Shown piece after piece: positions 36,550-45,280 of a stretch of DNA of 64,000 nucleotides. The position numbers and the translations under genes are program-made. The DNA comes from Chloroflexota bacterium. GTDB lineage: Bacteria; Chloroflexota; Dehalococcoidia; Lucifugimonadales; Lucifugimonadaceae. Under the pieces are notes generated by a model. That model worked only from the letters and a program-made list of their open reading frames with translations, ran no database searches and was not told the origin of the DNA. Where the stretch lies: the NCBI GenBank assembly GCA_002714425.1, contig PAXI01000002.1:8496-72495 (forward strand), given 5' to 3'. Each line of letters opens with the position of its first letter. Position 1 is the stretch's first letter.

Positions 36550-37179
36550 TTGAAACTACTTAGTTTTCCTATATTATCCTTGATTACCGATTCATCAGTT
36601 TATCAAAATAAAGAAAAAATGGTAAATAATATAACCCAAACTACAAAAGTTGGTGTTAATATGGTTCAAATTAGAGAAAAAAATCTTTCAAATGAAGAGA
36701 AAAAAAAACTTATCCAAAAAATTATAGTCAAAACAGATAACAAACCAATAATCATTATTAATGATGGATATGAATTATGTAAAGTTTTTGATATAGATGG
36801 GATCCATCTTCCCGAAAAAAAAATCAATCAAATAAAAAATTTAAAATCAACACTTAAGTATGATCAAATAATTGGTTGTTCTGTTCATTCTCTAAAATCT
36901 GCTATTTTAGCTGAAAAACTCGGCGCTAATTATTTACAGTTTGGAAGTATTTTTAAAACAAAATCTCATCCTGGACAAAATCCTTTAGGGTTAAGTGAAC
37001 TTAAGAAAATTACTGCAAATATAAATTTACCAGTAATAGCAGTGGGAGGTATAAATGAAAAAAATTGTTTATTACCATTCCAAAACGGTGCATATGGAAT
37101 AGCTTCAATAAGATCTTTTTCTGAACAAACTACATCAAGAAAAATTATTAATAAATTAAATAATGGAGAAATAATTTGA
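36550..37179 (+). CDS. thiE: Thiamine-phosphate synthase ThiE
   Basis: Joins the pyrimidine and thiazole moieties to make thiamine phosphate. The 209-residue barrel has VGVNMVQIREKNLS, IIINDGYELCKVFDIDGIHLP, GCSVHS, LGANYLQFGSIFKTKSHPG (the G-P-x-F-x-T-x-S-K motif is GSIFKTKSH) and PVIAVGGINEKN. TTG start three bases after thiG. Its stop overlaps thiS by four bases. Confidence 0.94.
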   Translation: MKLLSFPILSLITDSSVYQNKEKMVNNITQTTKVGVNMVQIREKNLSNEEKKKLIQKIIVKTDNKPIIIINDGYELCKVFDIDGIHLPEKKINQIKNLKSTLKYDQIIGCSVHSLKSAILAEKLGANYLQFGSIFKTKSHPGQNPLGLSELKKITANINLPVIAVGGINEKNCLLPFQNGAYGIASIRSFSEQTTSRKIINKLNNGEII

Positions 37180-37379
37180 TAGAAATTTTAATAAATGGTG
37201 AAAAAAATAAATTCGAAAATTCTATTTCCATTTCGGAATTAATTGTTATGAAAAATCTAGAAAATTTATCAGTCGCAGTAGCCTTAAACTCGGAGATCGT
37301 AAATATAAAAGATTTTAAAGTAACTTTCATAAAAAACGGAGATAAACTAGATATAGTGAAACCCGTTGGTGGTGGATAA
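37176..37379 (+). CDS. thiS: Sulfur carrier protein ThiS
   Basis: Ubiquitin-like carrier of 67 residues ending in VKPVGGG, whose terminal glycine is adenylated and thiocarboxylated to supply thiazole sulfur. The beginning (IEILINGEKNKF) and middle (VAVALNSEIV) fit the family. TTG start with GGAGA seven bases before it. The adenylating enzyme ThiF is not encoded nearby. Confidence 0.92.
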   Translation: MIEILINGEKNKFENSISISELIVMKNLENLSVAVALNSEIVNIKDFKVTFIKNGDKLDIVKPVGGG

Positions 37380-38633
37380 TTGAATATAACAAAAATTCTA
37401 TCATCAAACACTCAATATTTTATCGATAATTTATACGAACTTTTTTCAATAAATGATTATAAATACCTCGTAGTTGCGAATATAACAATGTTTGCTGGAT
37501 ATCAGATTAGAGTTATGGCTCTAGCTTGGATAGTTTTAGATCTTACTAAATCTGAGACTTCCATGGGTTTAATCAATTCAATAAGTGGCATTGGGGTAAT
37601 AGGCATGTCTCTTTTTGGTGGAGCATTTTCAGATAGATTTGAAAGATGGAAACTTTTATGGATTACTAAATTATTAGTAGCAATTATTTCAATAATTACT
37701 GGAATATTATTATCGATGAATATTATTAACGAAAATACAGTTTGGATATTAATACCTTTGTCATTAATGATTGGAATACTATTTGGAATTCACAATCCTT
37801 CCAGTCAGACATTTGTTGTAGATGTTGTTGGTAAAGAAAAATTAGTTCAGGCTGTAAGTTTCAACACATCTGCGAGTACAATAGCCCAAATAGCAGCCCC
37901 AAGTTTAGGAGGAATATTGATATGGCTTGGATATGATATAAGTTTTTATTTTATTTCATCCTTATATATATTGGGAGCGCTAATGATAATTTCTGTCAAG
38001 ACTAGAAGCAAGAAAAAAAATAAAAAAATAAAAACCCAAAATATACTTAAAGAAATAAAAAGTGGTCTAACATACTCATTCAAAAATCCTATCATTCGCC
38101 CCTTACTAGTAATTTCAATCACGGCAATTTTTGGAGGTATGTACCAACCAGTAATCCCGGTAAAGATAAAAAATGATCTTGGGTTAGAAGAATTACATTA
38201 CGGATATACTCTAGCTGCTAGCGGGGTTGGGGCTCTATGTGGTTCATTTATTCTATTTACTATAGGCTCAAGAGTAAGAAATTTATATGTATTAATACTC
38301 TCTTTTATAGGTTTTGATATAGGAGTAATTATTTTTGGGTTTGCTCCTAGTTTCCTAATTTCGATTTTATCCAGTTTTATGATGGGTACTGGTTTTGCAT
38401 GTTGGATGGTCACTGTGCCAGTAATGCTCCAGCAGCATGCAAGCGACGAAATGAGAGGACGGGTGATTAGTCTATATTACATGACAATATTAACTTATCA
38501 ATTAGGTTGGTTTTTTGGGGGATACATTCTAGAAAAAACTAGTATTGAATTTTCCGTATTATTTTCATCTTTATCAAGCATACTAATTGCCATAATTACA
38601 ATTCTTAGTTCAAAAGAACTAAGAAAGTTATAA
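37380..38633 (+). CDS. MFS transporter, EntS-like (MFS_3)
   Basis: A 417-residue membrane protein with about twelve hydrophobic segments. FAGYQIRVMALAWIVLDLTKS at the first helix and GGAFSDRFERWKLLW between helices 2 and 3 fit the MFS_3 (enterobactin exporter-like) group; a second Arg/Asp motif is seen around ASDEMRGRVISLYYM. The TTG start directly abuts the thiS stop (TAATTG), so it is cotranscribed with the thiazole genes. A role in thiamine-related transport is only a guess from position. Confidence 0.85.
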   Translation: MNITKILSSNTQYFIDNLYELFSINDYKYLVVANITMFAGYQIRVMALAWIVLDLTKSETSMGLINSISGIGVIGMSLFGGAFSDRFERWKLLWITKLLVAIISIITGILLSMNIINENTVWILIPLSLMIGILFGIHNPSSQTFVVDVVGKEKLVQAVSFNTSASTIAQIAAPSLGGILIWLGYDISFYFISSLYILGALMIISVKTRSKKKNKKIKTQNILKEIKSGLTYSFKNPIIRPLLVISITAIFGGMYQPVIPVKIKNDLGLEELHYGYTLAASGVGALCGSFILFTIGSRVRNLYVLILSFIGFDIGVIIFGFAPSFLISILSSFMMGTGFACWMVTVPVMLQQHASDEMRGRVISLYYMTILTYQLGWFFGGYILEKTSIEFSVLFSSLSSILIAIITILSSKELRKL

Positions 38634-38727
38634 ATATTGATATATAAATTCAGAAACATAACTTGTATTATTTATTTTTTTAAATAATAATCGATAATGT
38701 ATTTACATAAATGTAAGGATATAAAGT

Positions 38728-39885
38728 ATGCCAAAAATAACTAATGTAGAATTTTTAGAATTTTCAGCTAATCATCATAACGCATCTAGAAACTGGTTAG
38801 TAATTAAACTAAATACCGATAATCCAAAATTATTTGGACTTGGAGACGCCTCAGCTATGGAAGATGAGAATGAGGTTAAATCCATTATTAGTTCATGGAC
38901 AGAAAAGTACCTTTCAGGAAAAGATCCATTGGAATCCGAGGTTCTTTGGACAAACCTATACCATGACCCCCATGCTAGGGGCGGAAGACTAGCTACAACT
39001 TCTCTTTCTGGAATAGATATAGCTCTTTGGGATATAAAAGGAAAAATCCTTAAGGAGCCAGTTTGGAAACTACTTGGAGGATCTTTTAGAGAAAAAATTA
39101 GAGTTTATGCAAATGGCTGGTACACAAATCCTGGTACACCTAAACTAAATGCAGAAGAAGCAAAGAAAGTGGTAGATATGGGATACACAGCATTAAAGTT
39201 TGACCCTTTTGGCCAAAATAATTACTACAAAATTTCTTTGGAAGAATTAGACATTGCAGAGAAAAGAGTCGAGTCTGTCAGAAAATCAGTTGGAGATAAC
39301 ATCGATATATTAATTGAAGCACACGCAAAATTTAACGTTATGAATGCAATTAAGATTGGGAAAAAATTAGAAAAATATAATCCCTTATGGTACGAAGAGC
39401 CCGTTTCTGAGGAAAGAATTTCTGAACTTTTAGAAGTCAGAAGAAAAGTAAATATTCCTATTGCTACAGGAGAAAGATTATATACTAAATTTCCATTTTC
39501 AGAAATTGTAGATAAGCATGCTGCAGATGTTCTTCAACCAGACATTGCAAATGCTGGAGGAATAACAGAACTAAAGAAAATTTCGGCAATTGCAGAAGCA
39601 AAACACATAACTATGGCTCCACATAATGTATGCTCCCCTGTTGGGGCTATAGCAGAGATGCACTTGGACAAATCTATTGTGAATTTTGAGATACAAGAAT
39701 ACCATGCAGAATTTTATACTGAACATTACTTCAGTGTATTTCATGGTTTTCCTAGGCAATCAGATGGATATATAGAATTATCCGATAAACCTGGATTAGG
39801 TCTTGAAATTAACTATGAAGAAATTACTAAACATCCACCATTCAAAAAAACTCATGCAAGAGGTGGAACAATCAAAGGAATATAA
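38728..39885 (+). CDS. Enolase-superfamily sugar-acid dehydratase (galactonate dehydratase-like)
   Basis: Mandelate racemase/muconate lactonizing enzyme-type protein of 385 residues (COG4948). The capping domain occupies about residues 1-120; the barrel shows the ALKFDPFG motif of the dehydratase branch, and metal ligands in IEAHAKFN, WYEEPV and TGERLYTK, with base histidine in APHNVCSPVG. These reactions remove water from aldonic or uronic acids to give 2-keto-3-deoxy acids. The next gene is an aldolase that would cleave such a product. This superfamily is expanded in SAR202 genomes. Substrate unknown. Confidence 0.88.
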   Translation: MPKITNVEFLEFSANHHNASRNWLVIKLNTDNPKLFGLGDASAMEDENEVKSIISSWTEKYLSGKDPLESEVLWTNLYHDPHARGGRLATTSLSGIDIALWDIKGKILKEPVWKLLGGSFREKIRVYANGWYTNPGTPKLNAEEAKKVVDMGYTALKFDPFGQNNYYKISLEELDIAEKRVESVRKSVGDNIDILIEAHAKFNVMNAIKIGKKLEKYNPLWYEEPVSEERISELLEVRRKVNIPIATGERLYTKFPFSEIVDKHAADVLQPDIANAGGITELKKISAIAEAKHITMAPHNVCSPVGAIAEMHLDKSIVNFEIQEYHAEFYTEHYFSVFHGFPRQSDGYIELSDKPGLGLEINYEEITKHPPFKKTHARGGTIKGI

Positions 39886-39894
39886 GGCTATAAT

Positions 39895-40623
39895 ATGATT
39901 GAAAATTCAATTTTAAGAATTAATAAAACTGGAAAAAAAGCTAATGTTTTTGAACTTACTTTTCCATCCACACAGTTAGTAGAATTAGCTATTCATGTGG
40001 GATTTGATGCAATCCATCTTGACGGAGAACATGGTACATTTAGTGAGACAGATGTTGATAATATTTGTAGAATTGCAAATGGATTTGGTAAATCTGTAAC
40101 AGCTAGAGTTCCAGATAATTCTCCGTACCAAATCAACCTTTACCTTGATAGGGGAATTCAAGGTATTATAGGGCCACATATTAACTCAAAAGATGATGCT
40201 CAAAAGCTTGTAGATGCTTGCTTATTTCCTGGATCTGGTAAAAGATCATGGGGAGGAGGAAGAGGAACTGAGTTTAATGATGATGCAAAAATTAAAGAAA
40301 CATACCAAGGTAAACTAAATTTTTCAACATGGTCAAATCAAAACATGTTAGTAATTGCACAAATTGAATCTAAAGATGCTTCAGAAAATATTGATGGTAT
40401 TCTTTCTGTAAAAGGCTTATCTGGAATTACTGGAGGACCTAATGATTTTGCTGCATCCTTAGGTTTCCCTGGTGAGCCAGACAACAAAATAAGAATTGAA
40501 CATACTAAAAAAGCTGAAGAAAAAGCTAGAAAAACTGGTAAAGTAGTTTATGATGACATATGCAATAAATTATCTATTATGGATCTAATGCTCAAAAATG
40601 CTAGGAATTTTATAATAAAATAA
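39895..40623 (+). CDS. HpcH/HpaI-family aldolase, C-terminally short
   Basis: Class II pyruvate-dependent aldolase of 242 residues. Seen are the catalytic His in HLDGEHGTFS, Arg in TARVPDN, the GIQGIIGPHINSKDDAQ barrel loop, metal Glu in IAQIESKDA and the Asp in GGPNDFAASLG. It most resembles GarL/RhmA-type enzymes cleaving 2-keto-3-deoxy sugar acids to pyruvate and an aldehyde. The protein stops about 25 residues before the usual end, after ARNFIIK, losing a helix involved in hexamer packing; no frameshifted continuation is visible. It follows the dehydratase by nine bases. Confidence 0.85.
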   Translation: MIENSILRINKTGKKANVFELTFPSTQLVELAIHVGFDAIHLDGEHGTFSETDVDNICRIANGFGKSVTARVPDNSPYQINLYLDRGIQGIIGPHINSKDDAQKLVDACLFPGSGKRSWGGGRGTEFNDDAKIKETYQGKLNFSTWSNQNMLVIAQIESKDASENIDGILSVKGLSGITGGPNDFAASLGFPGEPDNKIRIEHTKKAEEKARKTGKVVYDDICNKLSIMDLMLKNARNFIIK

Positions 40624-40639
40624 ATTCGAGAAATAACCA

Positions 40640-41104
40640 ATGGAAAAAATTATAGATGAAATAAAAATTTCTAGTTCTACAAATCTTCAATTAACTCCTA
40701 GTCACCTTTATGTAAAAACTAAAAAAATACCTTATGCCTCAATTTTTCTTGATGACATAATTAATATAGAAACCTCAAAGTTAGATAAAGTTTTCTCTTC
40801 TGGATTTTGGGCAATTATAGGTTTAATTTCATCAATAATTTTGTGGCAAATATTGCCTGAATCTAATCTACTAAACTTTATCCTAATATTTTTATTATTT
40901 TTTTCTATGTTTTTTGTTTTTGATTTTTTCGTAAAGCCGGAAGGAATGTTGTTAAGAATTACAAGTTCAAATAGTGTTTATAATATAAAAATCGAAATTG
41001 ATAAAAAGAAAATTTTGAAATTCATAGATAAACTAGAAAATAGCAGAAAAAATATTATTTATTCTAGATTGAATAATAATTTCAAAAATTATCCATCCTC
41101 ATAA
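40640..41104 (+). CDS. Small membrane protein of unknown function
   Basis: The 154-residue product has two adjacent membrane helices (about residues 54-75 and 77-97) inserted in a soluble beta-rich region: strands LQLTPSHLYVKTKKIPYASI before, and GMLLRITSSNSVYNIKIEI plus a helix after. The order strands, helix hairpin, strands, helix resembles bacterial PH-like domains with a membrane hairpin, but I do not recognise the family. It comes 16 bases after the aldolase and overlaps tsaD tail to tail by six bases. Confidence 0.6.
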   Translation: MEKIIDEIKISSSTNLQLTPSHLYVKTKKIPYASIFLDDIINIETSKLDKVFSSGFWAIIGLISSIILWQILPESNLLNFILIFLLFFSMFFVFDFFVKPEGMLLRITSSNSVYNIKIEIDKKKILKFIDKLENSRKNIIYSRLNNNFKNYPSS

Positions 41105-42130
41105 CTCTCCAACTCGAAGATTAGGTTTTACATCAAAATCTTGTGAAAAAGTACGTAAATTATAGTTTACAAGACCGGCCATTGCTATCATTGCACCATT
41201 ATCAGTACATAACTTAAATTCCGGAATGGCTACAGGGATTGGTGAATGTTCTAAAAATTGATTCCTTAATGGCAAGTTGGCTGCTACTCCTCCAGCGAGT
41301 ACTATTCCAGAAGACTTTTCTCTCAAAGCAACATTAATAGTTTTAGTAAATAATACATCTACCACAGATTCTTGAAATGAATTAGCAAGAATTGGAATAT
41401 ATGAGGAAAAATTTTTGTCATTTTTATATTTTTTCACCTTATTATAGACCGCTGTTTTTAAGCCACTAAATGAAAAATTATCCGTGCCCTTCATCCATGC
41501 TCTAGGCAAACTATCTACCTCATTAGTTTTTTCAGCGACTTTTTGGATTTCTGGTCCACCTGGATAACGTAGCCCTAAAATTCTTGCAACTTTATCAAAT
41601 GCTTCTCCAGCAGCATCATCTTTTGTCTCCCCTATCAGTTTTATTTCGCCATATTTCTTTAGTATCGCTAAATCAGTATGCCCACCAGAAACAACAAGGC
41701 ATGTTATGTTTTGCTCTCCCACTAAAGATTGAAAATCTAGTAACTTATTTTGATCTGTTTTTGCCCAAGCAGCATAAATATGTCCGTCCATATGGTTAAC
41801 AGGGAAAACTGGAATACCTAGACTTGCTGACAGACCCTTAGCAAAGTTTACCCCTACAAGGAGTGAGCCTGCTAGTCCTGGACCATTAGTAACTGCTATT
41901 AATTTTATATCTGACCAATCTATTGAAGCTTCACTTAATGCTGCAAGACAAACTTTTTGAATATGGCTTATATGCTGGCGAGATGCAACTTCAGGAACAA
42001 TACCTCCATAAAAAGAATGAATATCAACCTGTGAGGAAATAATATTTGATAAAACATTTCCATCTCCATCAACTATTCCTACTGAAGTTTCATCGCAACT
42101 TGATTCTATTCCTAAAACAAACATATGCAT
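41099..42130 (-). CDS. tsaD: tRNA threonylcarbamoyladenosine transferase TsaD
   Basis: Transfers threonylcarbamoyl to A37 of ANN-decoding tRNAs, with TsaB and TsaE. The 343-residue ASKHA-fold protein has LGIESSCDETSVGIV, metal-binding His residues in SRQHISHI, VNHMDGHIYAAW, VVSGGHTDL, and DNGAMIAMAG near the end. Two start codons two residues apart (ATG CAT ATG) are possible; neither has a clear Shine-Dalgarno. TsaB, TsaE and TsaC are not in the window. Confidence 0.96.
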   Translation of the reverse strand: MHMFVLGIESSCDETSVGIVDGDGNVLSNIISSQVDIHSFYGGIVPEVASRQHISHIQKVCLAALSEASIDWSDIKLIAVTNGPGLAGSLLVGVNFAKGLSASLGIPVFPVNHMDGHIYAAWAKTDQNKLLDFQSLVGEQNITCLVVSGGHTDLAILKKYGEIKLIGETKDDAAGEAFDKVARILGLRYPGGPEIQKVAEKTNEVDSLPRAWMKGTDNFSFSGLKTAVYNKVKKYKNDKNFSSYIPILANSFQESVVDVLFTKTINVALREKSSGIVLAGGVAANLPLRNQFLEHSPIPVAIPEFKLCTDNGAMIAMAGLVNYNLRTFSQDFDVKPNLRVGEL

Positions 42131-42209
42131 TATTTATTGTATTTTTTATATATTTATTTTATATCTAAAAGAAATTAATATTGTAAAATAATAGTAATAA
42201 AAAATTATA

Positions 42210-42230
42210 TAAACTTAATATTTAAGTTTA
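42210..42230. repeat. Perfect 9-bp inverted repeat next to the ribosome site of the cysteine-pair gene
   Basis: TAAACTTAA and TTAAGTTTA flank a TAT centre, ending one base before GGAG of the next gene's ribosome site. It could be an operator or an mRNA hairpin that modulates translation. Composition is mostly A/T, so chance is possible. Confidence 0.4.
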
Positions 42231-42243
42231 GGAGTGTGGAAGA

Positions 42244-42453
42244 ATGAGTAATTTTGCATTACCCCCTTGCCCAACACCTTGTGAAAGTGGTGTATTAGTG
42301 CCATTATCTGATTTTGGAGGTCATGGAGCATCGGTGTTATATAAAGCTTGGGTATGTACTGACCCAGATTGTGGCTATAACATAAAGATTCGTAATGGAG
42401 AAATTCATCTTAATGAAGATATTCATCAAGGAAGAATCTCTCGAGATCGATAA
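42244..42453 (+). CDS. Small cysteine-pair protein of unknown function
   Basis: A 69-residue protein with two cysteine pairs, PCPTPC near the N terminus and VCTDPDCGY in the middle, which could form one zinc site. The C-terminal third (IKIRNGEIHLNEDIHQGR) is charged. The ribosome site AGGAGTG and the tight spacing to ctaA (27 bases) support it as a real gene. I do not recognise the family. Position before the heme A genes may hint at a link with respiration, but nothing more. Confidence 0.65.
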   Translation: MSNFALPPCPTPCESGVLVPLSDFGGHGASVLYKAWVCTDPDCGYNIKIRNGEIHLNEDIHQGRISRDR

Positions 42454-42480
42454 TTATTAGAAAAAAAAATAAGAACCTAA

Positions 42481-43452
42481 ATGAATTCAAAAAAAAATGA
42501 AAATTTATATATATTTCGTGACAAAGTTCTTATTTTTTTCTTAATTCTCTCCATAATTACCGTTATTTCTCAAATTACATTAGGTGGAATTGTAAGAGTT
42601 ACAGGCTCAGGCGATGGTTGCCCTGATTGGCCAAAATGTTATGATAGTTGGATACCACCTTTCGAGTACCATGCATTAATAGAATATGCTCACAGAACAC
42701 TAGGAGCATCACTTGGAATATTTATATTTATATCAACATCAATAGTATGGATAAAATATCGAAGAAATTCTTCAGTAATAAGACTAGTTACACTTAGTTC
42801 TATACTGGTATTTATTGTAGGTATGATTGGAGGAGTGGTTGTTCTTAGTGAATTGTCTCCAAGCGTAAGAACATTGCATCTTACTCTGGCTCAAATGGTT
42901 ACAGCTTTGGTAATCTTATCTTATGTATTCTCTACCTATACTTTCAACATACCTATAAATAAGTCATCTAAATGGTTATGGAGCAAAATTGATAAAGAGC
43001 ATAAAAGCATACTAAATTTTACGGTTTTTGCTGCTATTTTTACATTAGTTGCATTACTTTCAGGTTCATATGCTGTATGGAAAGAAGCAGGAACTGTTTG
43101 TAGTTCATGGCCATTATGTGGCGGAAGCATAATACCTCAATCATACCTTGCTTGGATACATATGTTTCATAGATTTATATCTATTCTTTCTGTGTTTGTT
43201 GTATTCATCGCTTGCTACAAAGTATTAAAAACTGAGAAAATTTCAAAACACTTAAGATTTGCAGCAATCTCCGGAATAGGATTAATTTTTGCTCAAATAA
43301 TTATGGGTGCAGCAAACCCATTAACAACTTTTGAACAGTGGGCTAGGGCTGGACATCTTAGTTTAGCAACTCTAATATGGGTAAATATGGTTTTTATGAT
43401 AGGTTTTTTTCTAAAACCAACTAAAGCCAGCGAAATAAATAATATAAAATAA
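42481..43452 (+). CDS. ctaA: Heme A synthase (CtaA/COX15)
   Basis: Membrane enzyme oxidising the C8 methyl of heme O to make heme A for aa3-type oxidases. The 323-residue protein has about eight membrane helices and the duplicated four-helix layout. The heme-ligand histidines are visible in EYAHRTLG, TLHLTLAQ, HMFHRFIS and RAGHLSLA. Both halves carry a cysteine pair (GCPDWPKC and CSSWPLC), as in the Bacillus-type enzyme. ctaB follows after five bases. Confidence 0.93.
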   Translation: MNSKKNENLYIFRDKVLIFFLILSIITVISQITLGGIVRVTGSGDGCPDWPKCYDSWIPPFEYHALIEYAHRTLGASLGIFIFISTSIVWIKYRRNSSVIRLVTLSSILVFIVGMIGGVVVLSELSPSVRTLHLTLAQMVTALVILSYVFSTYTFNIPINKSSKWLWSKIDKEHKSILNFTVFAAIFTLVALLSGSYAVWKEAGTVCSSWPLCGGSIIPQSYLAWIHMFHRFISILSVFVVFIACYKVLKTEKISKHLRFAAISGIGLIFAQIIMGAANPLTTFEQWARAGHLSLATLIWVNMVFMIGFFLKPTKASEINNIK

Positions 43453-43457
43453 ATCTA

Positions 43458-44351
43458 ATGATTGAAAAACTAGAAAAAAAAAATAATCTAGTCATTGACC
43501 TAATTTATCTCACAAAACCCAAAGTTATGTCATTACTGCTTATGGCTGCTTTGGCAGGAGGATTTATTGGATCAGAAAGTTCACCTTCCTTCAAAGTTAT
43601 CATTGGAGTTTTTTTAGGAGGTATGTTTGCTTCGGGCGGATCAGGGGCAATTAATATGGGTATTGAAAAGAATATAGATATCAATATGAAACGTACAAAA
43701 AAAAGACCTGTAGCAGAAGGTAGAATATCTCCAATAGTTTCAGTAATTTATGGAATCATTTTGAACTTAATTGCATTTATGATTTTGTTCTATACAACAA
43801 ATTTTTTAGCTGCAATATTAGCTATAACTGGAACATTGCTATACGTAATTTTATACACAATTATTCTCAAACCAAATACTGATCAAAACATTGTTATTGG
43901 TGGTGCTTCAGGATCAATTCCTCCCGTTGTTGGATATGTGGCTGCTGGTAATAGTGTAGACATAGTTGCAATATACCTGTTTATGATAATATTTTTATGG
44001 ACTCCGCCACATTTTTGGGCTCTAGCGATAATGATCAAAGATGATTATGAAAGAGCAAAAATACCAATGCTGCCAAATATTAAAGGTGAAAAAAATACAT
44101 CATTACAAATTATGATTTATACAGTTATACTTTCTATATTTGTAATCTCTTTTTCTTTTATATCTGACAGAGTCAATGAAATTTATCTTTTTGGATCATC
44201 AATACTTTGTGCATTATTTATATACTATTGCATTAAACTTATAAAAAATACTAATAAAGAATCCGCACTTAAAACTTATAAGTATTCTTTATTATTCTTG
44301 ACCTTGATATGGGTACTTATGATAGTTAGTTCCATAGAAAAAAATATCTAG
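43458..44351 (+). CDS. ctaB: Protoheme IX farnesyltransferase (heme O synthase)
   Basis: UbiA-family membrane prenyltransferase that farnesylates heme B. Both aspartate-rich sites are present: NIDINMKRTKKRPVAEG (the N-x3-D-x2-M-x-RT pattern) and KDDYERAKIPMLP. About eight to nine membrane helices across 297 residues. With ctaA it shows that the organism makes heme A and so is expected to respire oxygen with a heme A oxidase, whose subunits are not in this window. Confidence 0.95.
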   Translation: MIEKLEKKNNLVIDLIYLTKPKVMSLLLMAALAGGFIGSESSPSFKVIIGVFLGGMFASGGSGAINMGIEKNIDINMKRTKKRPVAEGRISPIVSVIYGIILNLIAFMILFYTTNFLAAILAITGTLLYVILYTIILKPNTDQNIVIGGASGSIPPVVGYVAAGNSVDIVAIYLFMIIFLWTPPHFWALAIMIKDDYERAKIPMLPNIKGEKNTSLQIMIYTVILSIFVISFSFISDRVNEIYLFGSSILCALFIYYCIKLIKNTNKESALKTYKYSLLFLTLIWVLMIVSSIEKNI

Positions 44352-44353
44352 TT

Positions 44354-45280
44354 ATGGATAAAGTAATTAGCACTTCGAAATTTATAGGGTTTTTAGCAGG
44401 AGCATATCTGGGTGTATCAGGCGTTCTACTAAAAAGTTTATTAAAAAATGATATTATAACTTCTCCAAATACACCTAAAGACATCAACTTAGACTATAAA
44501 GAAATTTCATTTTTAAACAGTTATGATGGTTCAAAAGTTAATGCTTGGATTATTCCGCATTCCAAAAAAATATCTAAAAGGCCTTGGGTAATAATAATAC
44601 CGGATAAACATACAAATATGATTGATCCAATCAAGGGTACATTAGGTATAATTAAGGGCCTAAATAAAGAAAAGTATAATATTCTAATTTATGACACCAA
44701 AAATAATAATGAATCATATTCTCGAAACTATAAAATTATAGGAGAATTCGAACAAATGCAAACTATTGGAGCAATAAACTTCTTAAAAAATGAGTTAAGT
44801 ATCAAAGAAGATAAAATTGCATTATTAGGCTTTGGTTTTGGTGGCTCTTTAGCAATAATAATAGGATCAAAATTTCAAAATATTGGAGCTATAATTTCTG
44901 ATAGTGCTTTTGCAGATTTAGAGATACTTTGGAAAAATTCTCTAAAGGGGATCAAGAAACCTTTTAATTATTTTATTCCAGGGGCAAAAATTTTAGCTAA
45001 TATTTTTTTACAAAATAATATTAATGATATTTCACCATTTGCATATTTGTCTCAATCTGAAATACCTATCATGATTCTTCATGGATTAGATGATAAAATT
45101 GTGCCACCTGAGCATGGGAGAATGCTTGCAAGAGCTTCAGGATATGATTTTGTAGAAAATAAATCAAAAAAACAAAAAATCATATTAGAAGAAAATATTG
45201 GCCATCTTGATTCTTTTTTATCAAATCCTAAGCAATATGTAGAAAATATTAGGATATTTTTGGAAGATAATCTAACGTAG
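44354..45280 (+). CDS. Alpha/beta-hydrolase-fold protein without the nucleophile serine
   Basis: The 308-residue protein has an N-terminal hydrophobic anchor (residues 10-30) and an alpha/beta hydrolase domain: PWVIIIPDKHTNMID, the elbow region, ISDSAFADLEI, IMILHGLDDKIVPPEHG and NIGHLDSFL. The acid (Asp in GLDDK) and histidine (GHLD) are kept. The nucleophile elbow, normally G-x-S-x-G, reads GFGFGG with Gly161 at the serine place. Hydrolysis by the classic mechanism is therefore unlikely; it may bind instead. It follows ctaB by two bases and overlaps rplT by nine. Confidence 0.8.
   Translation: MDKVISTSKFIGFLAGAYLGVSGVLLKSLLKNDIITSPNTPKDINLDYKEISFLNSYDGSKVNAWIIPHSKKISKRPWVIIIPDKHTNMIDPIKGTLGIIKGLNKEKYNILIYDTKNNNESYSRNYKIIGEFEQMQTIGAINFLKNELSIKEDKIALLGFGFGGSLAIIIGSKFQNIGAIISDSAFADLEILWKNSLKGIKKPFNYFIPGAKILANIFLQNNINDISPFAYLSQSEIPIMILHGLDDKIVPPEHGRMLARASGYDFVENKSKKQKIILEENIGHLDSFLSNPKQYVENIRIFLEDNLT

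Noticed and set aside
38666-38689. TATTATTTA / TAAATAATA hairpin between the MFS gene and the dehydratase
   Set aside because: An all-A/T stem with a T6 loop in A+T-rich intergenic DNA is expected by chance and would be unstable as a terminator.
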